64,000 nucleotides of DNA. Origin: Sphingobacterium sp. SYP-B4668. GTDB taxonomy: Bacteria > Bacteroidota > Bacteroidia > Sphingobacteriales > Sphingobacteriaceae. The notes beneath the pieces are model-generated. The model was not told where the DNA came from. It saw only the letters and a program-made list of their open reading frames with translations, and did not search any database. The DNA is taken from NCBI RefSeq assembly GCF_027627455.1, contig NZ_CP115483.1, positions 1,116,001-1,180,000 of the forward strand, read 5' to 3'. A program made the position numbers and the translations under genes. Positions within the stretch are counted from its first letter, which is position 1. Every line of letters begins with the position of its first letter. This document shows, piece after piece, positions 1 through 7,884 of the stretch.

Positions 1-1
1 A

Positions 2-373
2 CAATCACCCTTCTTATTAAATTTTGGTTTACAGTATTCTTCAGCAAAAGGTTGGGAAGCAAATGCATTTTTTAATAGGATTGGAAGACGGATTGACGTT
101 GTCGGGTTTGGTAGATATGAAAACAGCAATTTCATCAATGAATATTCAGATATCTTCGAAGCCCCACGAAGTGTTTTAGATATACAAGTCGCTAAGAAGT
201 TGATTTCGAATAAAGCTGAATTGAAGTTAAACGTCGGCAATATCTTGGATACGAAGTCAATTTTTTATCAAGATGTAGACGATAGTGGTAAATATAATGC
301 AAATAACGACCGCTTAATGAATTCGGTAAACTACGGCAGGAATTTTTCTCTTTCATTTGGCTACAGGTTTTAA
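2..373 (+). CDS. TonB-dependent receptor, C-terminal part (5' end outside window)
   Basis: The reading frame is open from base 2 to a TAA at 371-373, giving 123 residues with no start in the window. It reads as the last strands of an outer-membrane barrel: alternating polar and aromatic residues, a segment KAELKLNVGNILD typical of TonB-receptor C-termini, and an end in GRNFSLSFGYRF with a terminal aromatic residue as needed for BAM insertion. The substrate cannot be told from this part. The beta-helix lipoprotein 66 bp downstream on the same strand is probably its operon partner. Family is fairly sure; function is not. Confidence 0.85.
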   Translation, partial: QSPFLLNFGLQYSSAKGWEANAFFNRIGRRIDVVGFGRYENSNFINEYSDIFEAPRSVLDIQVAKKLISNKAELKLNVGNILDTKSIFYQDVDDSGKYNANNDRLMNSVNYGRNFSLSFGYRF

Positions 374-439
374 ACATTAGATAAACATTGCTTAACATTA
401 AGGTTAAGTGCAATAGATAATTTTACAAAAAAACAGATT

Positions 440-1813
440 ATGAAATTCATCAAAACAACAAAATGGTTTGCTTATTTAATAATTGCAACCTCATTAACAA
501 TTGTAAGTTGTAGTGACAGTGATAAACCTACACCTCCTACTCCAGAGCCTGGAGATAGAGAGCAAGTTGTGTTGGAAGGAAAGATATCCAATGCAAAAGT
601 TTTGGATGCCAACAAAACATATTTATTGAAAGGATATGTACAAGTAATGGACGGTGGGACATTGGAAATTCCTGCGGGAACTATAATAAAGGGAGAGAAG
701 GCTTCTAAAGCTGCGTTAATTGTTGAAAGAGGAGGAAAGATTAAAGCCAATGGAACAGCTACTAATCCAATTGTCTTCACATCAGATCAGGCAGATGGCA
801 GTCGTAAAGAAGGCGACTGGGCTGGTATAATTATTTGCGGAAAATCAAAGGTGAATTCTGCAGATGGTACTGCTCAATATGAAAGTGGTGTTCTTGGAGC
901 ATCAGTTGCAAACTATGGCGGTGGAGCGACCCCGATATTGGATGACAATTCAGGGGAGTTGAGTTATGCCCGCATCGAATTTGCAGGTAATGCAATTCAA
1001 ACAGATAAAGAGATTAATGGCTTGACTTTATGCGCTGTAGGTTCTGGAACAAAAGTTCATCATATTCAAGTATCTTACGGAGGTGATGATTCGTTTGAAT
1101 TTTTTGGAGGTACGGTGAATGCGACTCATCTAATCGCTTACCGAGGAACTGATGATGATTTTGATTTTGATCAAGGCTACACAGGTAGTATTCAATACGG
1201 TATATCTATAAAAGATCCGATTATTGCGGATGGAGCTGGTACATCTAGAGGAATTGAGTTAGAAAATAAGGGAGCGGTTGCAAATAATCTGTACACTCGT
1301 CCCGTACTATCTAATTTTACTTTCATTGGTCCTGGAAAAGAGAGCAATTCGAAACATGGTGCAGGTATACATTTCGGATTAAGCAGCCGTATGGTTTTGG
1401 CAAATTCGATTATCGTAGGAGCAAAAACATATGCGGTAGAGTTTAATTCAGATTTTCCTGCAGCGGAGTTGAAAGCAGGTCGTTCTATACTTTCGAATAA
1501 TATGATATTTGGAAACGATGGAAACTTCAGTTTGAAGGATGTAACAAGTTTTGCTAATGTCGATGCGGTCACTACATTCTTAAATGACTTAGGAGTATTC
1601 TCAGTTGCTAGTGTGGATGCTGCTGGTCTTAATAATACGGGTATTGCAACAATAGACCTATTACTTAAATCCACCTCGCCAGCGTTGAATAAAGCTAAGT
1701 ACGAAGGAGATTTAGCTTCAGGTTTTGTAAAAGAGACATTTATAGGTGCTATGGGTGCTACAGATTGGACTAAAGGTTGGGCTAGCTGGACTCCAAAGAC
1801 TAATAAATATTAA
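440..1813 (+). CDS. Beta-helix surface lipoprotein downstream of a TonB receptor
   Basis: This 457-residue protein starts with a lipoprotein signal: a basic N-terminus, a hydrophobic run and a lipobox ending SLTIVSC with Cys24. The acidic SDSD directly after that Cys resembles the lipoprotein export signals of Bacteroidota surface lipoproteins. A Pro-rich linker follows, then a body rich in Gly, Asn and Asp with short repeating strands, e.g. the stretch GGTLEIPAGTIIKG, as in right-handed parallel beta-helices. It lies 66 bp after the TonB-receptor gene on the same strand, so it may be the surface partner of that receptor. No catalytic residues can be assigned and the ligand is unknown. Fold and location are inferred; the lipobox is seen directly. 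Confidence 0.75.
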   Translation: MKFIKTTKWFAYLIIATSLTIVSCSDSDKPTPPTPEPGDREQVVLEGKISNAKVLDANKTYLLKGYVQVMDGGTLEIPAGTIIKGEKASKAALIVERGGKIKANGTATNPIVFTSDQADGSRKEGDWAGIIICGKSKVNSADGTAQYESGVLGASVANYGGGATPILDDNSGELSYARIEFAGNAIQTDKEINGLTLCAVGSGTKVHHIQVSYGGDDSFEFFGGTVNATHLIAYRGTDDDFDFDQGYTGSIQYGISIKDPIIADGAGTSRGIELENKGAVANNLYTRPVLSNFTFIGPGKESNSKHGAGIHFGLSSRMVLANSIIVGAKTYAVEFNSDFPAAELKAGRSILSNNMIFGNDGNFSLKDVTSFANVDAVTTFLNDLGVFSVASVDAAGLNNTGIATIDLLLKSTSPALNKAKYEGDLASGFVKETFIGAMGATDWTKGWASWTPKTNKY

Positions 1814-1858
1814 AAACTAATTCTTAGCGGAGACCATTTCTTGTCGGAATGGTCTTTG

Positions 1859-3061
1859 CTATTTAGGCTCATAATGGTAAACGATTTCAAATTGTTGATC
1901 CTTTAGATTGTTCGAAAGTTCACCTATTCTCAGATTCTGTTGCTGGGGTGTTGGTTCGCAGATAGAATAATATTTTCCATTAAAAAGAATAGCGTCCCCT
2001 ATCGGTTTCTCAAATTGAACAGCCATCGTGATATGAGTTGGGTAAAGAAGCGTAATCATAGGTAGATTATATATTTCCTTTACCAGATAGAAGAATAGTG
2101 CAGCTCGATCATCGCAGTCACTGTATTGATTTAATAAAGTCTGTTCTGGTGATAGTCTTTTTTCTTTTCCGAAGTTATCCTCGTCATTTTCATATAGAAA
2201 AGCATATCGTGTAAATCTCATTAGGTAATCAACACCATTTTTTTGCGCCATTTTCTTCACATTTTCCTTTAAAACGGGAATCAGTGATTGATAAGTTGCT
2301 TTACTTAAAGGGATGTTGAAGTAACTTTCAAAGTCTACCCCTGGATAGTTTGCAAATATATCGCTAATGTCATTGTTTAGTTTTATTTTAAAGTGATAGG
2401 CTTTGCTTTTGTATTTAAATTTAAGTTGTCTCTCTACATATCGATCAGGTTTAAAGTCAGGTATCCGAGTCACTTTATAACTAAATGCCTTGTGCGCATT
2501 TGGTACATTGATATCAACGGGTTTGTAGGCGCCGTTTCCATTAAAGAGCTTTCCATAATCATGGTAGTTGAGACACATATATTTATGTTCCTTTAAATTG
2601 AAGAATGGAATGTCTGAGATATCTTCCTCATTTCTAATATAAAAAATAATCTGATTGTCTCCAGTGGCTAGTCTTGCATCGTAACCTGACTTGACCATCA
2701 AAAACCATTTATAAAGTGTATATCGAGCGTAGTTGTCGGACTTGGCACTTAGCTGTTGTGCCGTCTTTCGGATTAATTGGTAATAGAGCCAGTCATTTAG
2801 TTCATACTTTTCCTTGTAGTCTAATAGGCTATCTATCAAAGGCTGATAATTGCTTTTGTCGATTATATCATAAAATTCAAGAATTGATGAGGACGAGAGA
2901 CTGTCGTCAAAAGCTATATTAATGGAGGGGTCTTCTATGAAATTAAAAGCTCCCTCATAGAATTCAAAACTAGTCGTTTGAGCAATTGTCTTATGAACGG
3001 ACAATGTCATTATGAGTACTAAACTCACCATATAGACGATATGTTTGACTGGGCTTCGCAT
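1859..3061 (-). CDS. Exported transglutaminase-like protein
   Basis: The start is the ATG at 3061; two codons further upstream there is only a TTG. The 400-residue product has an N-terminal signal peptide (basic MRSPVKH, hydrophobic core, likely cleavage after TIAQ). Near the C-terminus QYSDCDDRAALFFYLV carries the Cys of a transglutaminase-like core. It is followed by THITMAVQF with a His and later by a YYSICEPT strand where the third catalytic residue usually sits. Such proteins in Bacteroidota are periplasmic or surface-exposed, with peptidase or amidase-like roles, but the substrate is not known. It is transcribed toward the beta-helix lipoprotein gene, with 45 bp between the convergent ends. 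The long middle segment shows nothing I recognise. Confidence 0.7.
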   Translation of the reverse strand: MRSPVKHIVYMVSLVLIMTLSVHKTIAQTTSFEFYEGAFNFIEDPSINIAFDDSLSSSSILEFYDIIDKSNYQPLIDSLLDYKEKYELNDWLYYQLIRKTAQQLSAKSDNYARYTLYKWFLMVKSGYDARLATGDNQIIFYIRNEEDISDIPFFNLKEHKYMCLNYHDYGKLFNGNGAYKPVDINVPNAHKAFSYKVTRIPDFKPDRYVERQLKFKYKSKAYHFKIKLNNDISDIFANYPGVDFESYFNIPLSKATYQSLIPVLKENVKKMAQKNGVDYLMRFTRYAFLYENDEDNFGKEKRLSPEQTLLNQYSDCDDRAALFFYLVKEIYNLPMITLLYPTHITMAVQFEKPIGDAILFNGKYYSICEPTPQQQNLRIGELSNNLKDQQFEIVYHYEPK

Positions 3062-3971
3062 CTCCAATTAACAATTGCATAACTTTTTGTTTATATAAAT
3101 TTAACATATATGGCTGGTATAGTTAATATTTCTTTTGTCATATTTTTTTGTAAAATATAGAAATAGCTTGTACATCATAATCTGATGATTCTAAGCATGC
3201 AATTAAAAACTTTTATATCACTTGGCTTGGATGCTCAGAAGTCACAACTTTAGTATTAAAATTACGAAGTGATAACTATCCATTTTTGTTTGATGCAAAA
3301 TATGAAAAGAATGGAAACGGATCCAAGCAGCCCTAAGAGAGGCGTACGGATACAGGGAGTATAAGAAAAAAACTTCTTTTGCGGCGAGTATCGCCCATTT
3401 CTTTCCCAAACTCCTTCCGATTTATTGTCATATGAGTTTTCTCGGTAAAGGTTACAGAATAGAAAAGTCTTCAGATAGACTAAATTAAGGTCAAATTATG
3501 GATTAACGGGGTATTTACATAGGGATAGCATAGCCTTAACATAGCCTTAGCATAGCTATTGGCTATACTAAGGCTATCTAAAAGATAGCTAAATAGTGCA
3601 TTAGTAGTGAATTTAGTGTAAACCAAGTCTCAGCTTATTCCAAACCAAAATATTGAAACGCTTAAAAGCTGAAACGAGCAGCTATCATTTTTAGATAAAT
3701 TATTCCATTTTGCACAAGCAGACGGCTCTAGATAGTTTTATTTAATTTGGGATGATAGTATCTCAAAGCCAATTAATGAAATGCCAAGTTTGGTAACGTC
3801 ATCGATGATGTTACCACATCTTAGCTCTCAGATTATAATGAATCTTTCCTATAGGGGATAAGTCCATAGAGTCAGCCTTTTTATAAGTAATTTAACGAGG
3901 TCAATTTGATTAATTGATCTCTAGCTCCTTAAATGGATCTGAAGGATTAAGGAGCTTTAAATTATGTCTAT
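3062..3971. other. Gene-free stretch with a long hairpin
   Basis: No convincing coding region is visible on either strand over about 900 bases. The most structured part is near 3529-3577, where copies of CATAGCCTTA run into a long inverted repeat (listed separately). The rest looks like AT-rich spacer, possibly including decayed sequence around 3290-3430, but nothing identifiable. The promoter of the transglutaminase-like gene should lie just above 3061. Confidence 0.6.
3541..3577. repeat. 16-bp inverted repeat (hairpin)
   Basis: Bases 3541-3556 and 3562-3577 are inverted copies with one mismatch and a 5-base loop. A further direct copy of the first part of the arm lies just before it (about 3529-3539). 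There is no T-run typical of a terminator, and the nearest gene end is about 400 bases away. Confidence 0.75.
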
Positions 3972-4880
3972 TTAAAATTTCATTTTTAAACCGACCGAGC
4001 CATAAGGAGATGCCTGGAAATAATGTTCCTTTTCTTGAAATATACTTTTTAACTTTCTATCCGTTATCTGTGTTGGCCGCCACACATTCATACCAGCTGT
4101 AATTGGAATTGAAATCGTTTTTCCAATCTTTATTTCTGGACGGAAACCTGTAACTAAATACATATGAGAGAATATTTTATCCTTTCCTTCCTGTTTCAAT
4201 AATGCTGTCTGTCCGTTCATTTCGGCAATGATACTGAGGCGCAGATTTCTGTGCATATTGTATCCTACAGACATTTCCAATCCTTTCATAAGAGCAATCC
4301 TAACATCATATTTGCCCTCCGTACGCCAGTTAAGATAGAAAGCCGGGAATACCATTGGAAAACCAAAAGAATTGTTTAATGCGAGGCCTCCGCCCAAATC
4401 CAGATTTGGTCTTAAGTGGCGAATGAATACGATTCCAGCACTTCCAAGTAGATTGTTAAGTTCCATTTGAGAGAAATCGGTACTTGGCATATATATCCCT
4501 CCTCCGACAGAGGCAACCATGGACCACCTATCATTTAAAGGTCTGACATGATTTAAGCTAATGCCAATATTCATAATCTTGTCGATCACGAGTGGCTCTG
4601 TGAAATTTTCGTTGTCGAGTTTGGCATATGCTAAGCCTGCATTGATTGCCCATAGAGTGGGACGTTTGAGTTCATTCAACTTTAAAGATAGGGGGATGTT
4701 GATGTCAGCCTGATGGACCTTCGCCGATCCCTTACTATTTCCGACTTTTTCATTCGTTTCACCTTTTGTAACGCGATAGCTTGACTTTCCTAAATATTCA
4801 GATTTTAATTCAACTTGGATTTGAGCATGTACATCTAGATATGTTCCAATTGCAAGCACAAAAAATAGTAACTTCTTCAT
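3972..4880 (-). CDS. DUF6268-like outer-membrane beta-barrel protein
   Basis: The 302-residue product has a signal peptide (MKKLLFFVLAIGTYLDVHA, cleavage near AHA/Q) and a body of alternating amphipathic strands. Typical stretches are ASVGGGIYMP, NLDLGGGLALNN, FPAFYLNWRTEG and LEMSVGYNMHRNLRLS. It ends in SVGLKMKF with a terminal Phe, as outer-membrane barrels do. The pattern matches barrel proteins annotated DUF6268 in this phylum; the assignment rests on resemblance, not on a search. It is a single gene, divergent from dnaX, with gene-free sequence downstream. No function can be given beyond an outer-membrane barrel. Confidence 0.65.
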   Translation of the reverse strand: MKKLLFFVLAIGTYLDVHAQIQVELKSEYLGKSSYRVTKGETNEKVGNSKGSAKVHQADINIPLSLKLNELKRPTLWAINAGLAYAKLDNENFTEPLVIDKIMNIGISLNHVRPLNDRWSMVASVGGGIYMPSTDFSQMELNNLLGSAGIVFIRHLRPNLDLGGGLALNNSFGFPMVFPAFYLNWRTEGKYDVRIALMKGLEMSVGYNMHRNLRLSIIAEMNGQTALLKQEGKDKIFSHMYLVTGFRPEIKIGKTISIPITAGMNVWRPTQITDRKLKSIFQEKEHYFQASPYGSVGLKMKF

Positions 4881-5072
4881 TTTAAAAAATAATAATTTGC
4901 TGTGTGTATTTCAGTTATGACAATCAGAAATGCCGATACCCTCGACTAGTATAAAGGATCTCATTCGTGCGCATTGCCCTAGCCAATTTTCAACGTTATA
5001 GGCAGATAGGACTTAAGTTGAACCAGTATACTGCCGAATCGTTTCATCTAGCTGTAGATCATGAAGTTTTAT

Positions 5073-5104
5073 ATTGCGGTAGATTTGCAAAATGTGTATC
5101 TTCG
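5073..5104 (+). promoter_or_regulatory. dnaX promoter, -7 box four bases before the ATG
   Basis: A -7 element TATCTTCG lies at 5097-5104 (consensus TAnnTTTG), with ATTG at 5073-5076 as a partial -33 element 20 bp upstream. The -7 box ends four bases before the ATG at 5109, so the RNA may start at or near the start codon. Its position also argues against using the upstream ATG at 5061. Confidence 0.5.
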
Positions 5105-5108
5105 TACG

Positions 5109-6899
5109 ATGGAAAATTTTATTGTTTCTGCTCGTAAATATCGTCCGGTCACATTTGACTCGGTCGTTGGTCAGCAACATATTACAGGGACATTAAAGAA
5201 TGCAATCCTCAACAATCAGTTGGCGCAAGCATTCTTGTTTTGTGGACCCCGTGGTGTTGGCAAGACGACTTGTGCGCGTATTTTGGCAAAAACAATAAAC
5301 TGCGAGCAGATTACCAGCGAGGCTGAAGCCTGCGGTGAATGTGATAGCTGTAAGTCTTTTCAAAATGGTAACTCATTCAGTATACATGAGCTGGATGCAG
5401 CATCCAACAATTCTGTCGACGACATTAGAAGCTTAATCGATCAAGTGCGTATTCCGCCACAATCAGGTAGATATAAGATTTATATCATCGATGAGGTACA
5501 CATGCTGTCTCAACAAGCTTTTAATGCTTTTTTGAAGACGTTAGAGGAACCTCCTTCTTATGCGATTTTTATCTTAGCGACGACTGAAAAGCACAAGATA
5601 TTGCCTACTATATTATCACGTTGTCAAATCTTTGACTTCAATAGAATACGAGTCGACGATATGGCGCAACATCTGGGACGTATTGCGGATAATGAATCCA
5701 TCCAGTACGAATTAGATGGGCTTCATATCATCGCTCAGAAGGCTGATGGTGGGCTGCGTGATGCTTTGTCTATGTTTGATCAGATTGTTAGTTTTTCCAA
5801 TAAGCAGATTTCCTATCAGTCGGTCATTGATAATTTGAATATTCTTGATTACGATTATTATTTTAAGTTGACAGATTCCATTTATAAGGAAGATGCTGCG
5901 CAAGCTATCCTAATCTTCGATCAGGTACTCAATAGAGGATTCGATGGTAATCATTTTATTGGGGGGTTGTCTTCGCATCTTCGTAATCTACTGGTGACCA
6001 AGGACCCATCGACATTAAAACTCTTGGATGTCAGTGATAATATCAAAAAACGTTATTTGGAGCAATCTCAACAATTGTCCTCTGGATTGTTATTGTCAGC
6101 ATTGAATATTTCCAACCAATGTGAGATAAACTATAAAAGCAGCAAAAACCAAAGACTTCAAGTGGAGCTAGCTTTATTGAAGATGTGCCATATCGCCAGT
6201 GCGATAATGTTGAGTGACAACGGTACATTTTCAGCTTTAGCTGAACAAAAAAAAAAACGACCTGAACCAGCGGTAACTTCAGCAACTGTGTCAGTTGCTG
6301 AAATAAAGAAACAGGATGTTCCTGTTGAACCAGAGTCAGTCAAACCCTCGACTCTGATTCCTCCTGCACCTTCCAAGCCAGTGGAAAATCATCCTCCAAA
6401 AATGTCCGACACAGGAAAAAAGGGATGGGGAAGTGTAAAGGTTGCCACCAGTATCCCGAATCTCAACGCGATTTTTGAAGAAAAGGCTGTCGAGGAAGAC
6501 AACAAGCCGAGTTTGGTAAGGGGAGATGCTAATAAGGAGGTAAGCCTGAATGAATTTTTGCAAAAATGGCAAGAATTTGCAGAGCGGCTCAAGAATGAAA
6601 ACAAGATAAACTTGTTTACCTTGATGACGGTGGCCCAGCCCAGACTAAGTGGAAATAGCCTTATTGAAGTAGAGGTGGAGAATGCCATACAAATGGACGT
6701 ACTGAATTCGGCAAAGATTGATATGCTTAATTTTCTTCGAGTGGAGCTTCAAAACTTTTCATTGGATATCAAAGGAACCATGATGGAGCATCAGGTATCT
6801 CGTAAGCCGTATACCTCACAGGAAAAATATCAGGCTATGGTCGCCAAAAATCCTACCTTGGAAAAACTTAGACAAGAATTCAATCTCGGTTTGAGCTAA
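5109..6899 (+). CDS. dnaX: DNA polymerase III subunit gamma/tau
   Basis: This is the ATPase of the clamp loader, which loads the sliding clamp for chromosome replication. From the ATG at 5109 the product has 596 residues: N-terminal RKYRP motif, Walker A GPRGVGKTT near residues 47-54, a four-Cys zinc knuckle in the NCEQ...ACGECDSC region, Walker B IDEVH, and the sensor segment ATTEKHKILPTILSRCQ. After domain III comes a Lys/Pro-rich linker and then a tau-like C-terminal domain. The frame is open up to 5061, but a promoter-like -7 box at 5097-5104 and family start context favour 5109. An 11-A run at 6247-6257 sits exactly at the domain III/linker border and may yield a short gamma form (see findings). 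rlmB follows 43 bp downstream. Confidence 0.95.
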   Translation: MENFIVSARKYRPVTFDSVVGQQHITGTLKNAILNNQLAQAFLFCGPRGVGKTTCARILAKTINCEQITSEAEACGECDSCKSFQNGNSFSIHELDAASNNSVDDIRSLIDQVRIPPQSGRYKIYIIDEVHMLSQQAFNAFLKTLEEPPSYAIFILATTEKHKILPTILSRCQIFDFNRIRVDDMAQHLGRIADNESIQYELDGLHIIAQKADGGLRDALSMFDQIVSFSNKQISYQSVIDNLNILDYDYYFKLTDSIYKEDAAQAILIFDQVLNRGFDGNHFIGGLSSHLRNLLVTKDPSTLKLLDVSDNIKKRYLEQSQQLSSGLLLSALNISNQCEINYKSSKNQRLQVELALLKMCHIASAIMLSDNGTFSALAEQKKKRPEPAVTSATVSVAEIKKQDVPVEPESVKPSTLIPPAPSKPVENHPPKMSDTGKKGWGSVKVATSIPNLNAIFEEKAVEEDNKPSLVRGDANKEVSLNEFLQKWQEFAERLKNENKINLFTLMTVAQPRLSGNSLIEVEVENAIQMDVLNSAKIDMLNFLRVELQNFSLDIKGTMMEHQVSRKPYTSQEKYQAMVAKNPTLEKLRQEFNLGLS

Positions 6900-6942
6900 T
6901 CTTAGTCAATAGATTTATACATATACTATCTTAAAAAAAGAG

Positions 6943-7722
6943 ATGCATAATTTTCAAAATAATAATAGAGGTGATAAGCGTGAAACGAACCAAATGGTGT
7001 TTGGTATACGTGCCGTGATAGAGGCCATTGACAGTGGGAAAGAGATAGAATCTCTATTTGTGCAACGTGGATTAGGAGGAAGTTTATATCTTGAATTGCG
7101 AAATTTGTTGAAGGAACGTGAGATTGGTTTTCAACAAGTGCCTATTGAAAAGTTGAATAGGATTACACGTAAGAATCACCAAGGTGTGATTGCGATTATT
7201 TCTCCGATTATTTATCAAAAAATTGAAGATCTCATCCCTACGATTTACGAAAAAGGAGAGGTGCCCTTGTTGTTGATGTTGGATGGGGTGACAGATGTAC
7301 GCAACATGGGAGCAATTGCAAGAACTGCTGAATGTGCTGGTGTACATGCTATAATTGTCCCGAATAAAGGCTCCGCTGAAATCAATCCAGATGCAATTAA
7401 GACATCTGCGGGAGCGCTATATAAGATACCTGTATGTCGGCATGAGAGTATCTCCAAGGTCGGTAAATTTTTAATAGAGTCGGGTATTCAATTGGTCGTA
7501 AGTACTGAGAAGACAGATTCAAGTGTGTATGATGTAGATTATTCAGCTCCTACATGTATTATTATGGGAGCAGAAGATGTGGGAGTGTCGGATGATTTGA
7601 TTCGTATTGCCGATCATTTGGCCAAGATCCCAATGTTTGGTGAGATAGGGTCGTTAAATGTGTCAGTATCAGCTGGTGTTGTCCTTTACGAGGCGATTCG
7701 TCAACGTGTCTCGATTAAATAA
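6943..7722 (+). CDS. rlmB: 23S rRNA (guanosine-2'-O-)-methyltransferase, RlmB type
   Basis: RlmB methylates the 2'-OH of a conserved guanosine (G2251 in E. coli numbering) in the peptidyl-transferase loop of 23S rRNA. The 259-residue protein has a substrate-binding domain starting at VFGIRAVIEAI (residue 19 on). The SpoU/TrmH-type knotted catalytic domain follows, with LDGVTDVRNMGAIART near 113-128, IIMGAEDVGVS and SLNVSVSAGVVLYEA. These are the three SPOUT motifs. The first 18 residues are polar and form an extension; Met18 is an alternative start. The gene follows dnaX by 43 bp and is closed by a terminator at 7765-7793, so the two may be co-transcribed. Confidence 0.92.
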   Translation: MHNFQNNNRGDKRETNQMVFGIRAVIEAIDSGKEIESLFVQRGLGGSLYLELRNLLKEREIGFQQVPIEKLNRITRKNHQGVIAIISPIIYQKIEDLIPTIYEKGEVPLLLMLDGVTDVRNMGAIARTAECAGVHAIIVPNKGSAEINPDAIKTSAGALYKIPVCRHESISKVGKFLIESGIQLVVSTEKTDSSVYDVDYSAPTCIIMGAEDVGVSDDLIRIADHLAKIPMFGEIGSLNVSVSAGVVLYEAIRQRVSIK

Positions 7723-7764
7723 ATGCACTGAAAGAGATAGAAATACGATTGGATATTAAAATCT

Positions 7765-7793
7765 AACCTTTGGGGAAAGCCAAAGGTTTTTTT
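7765..7793 (+). terminator. Rho-independent terminator of dnaX-rlmB
   Basis: Perfect 9-bp stem (7765-7773 with 7780-7788), 6-base loop, then a run of T, 43 bp after the rlmB stop codon. Confidence 0.9.
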
Positions 7794-7833
7794 ATGGGCT
7801 GCTGTTGAAGGAGAAAGGTTATAATATATAAAT

Positions 7834-7865
7834 AAAAAAGGTCGGGTGTTGACACCCGACCTTTT
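7834..7865 (-). terminator. Terminator of the DEAD-box helicase gene
   Basis: Perfect 14-bp inverted repeat (7836-7849 with 7852-7865, 2-base loop) lying 20 bases beyond the helicase stop. On the minus strand it ends in a T-run, and it may also stop plus-strand read-through. Confidence 0.9.
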
Positions 7866-7884
7866 GATAACGTATAGTTGCAAA

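Noticed and set aside
5061..5108. Upstream ATG of dnaX
   Set aside because: The 16 extra residues do not fit the family and the stretch contains a -7 promoter box.
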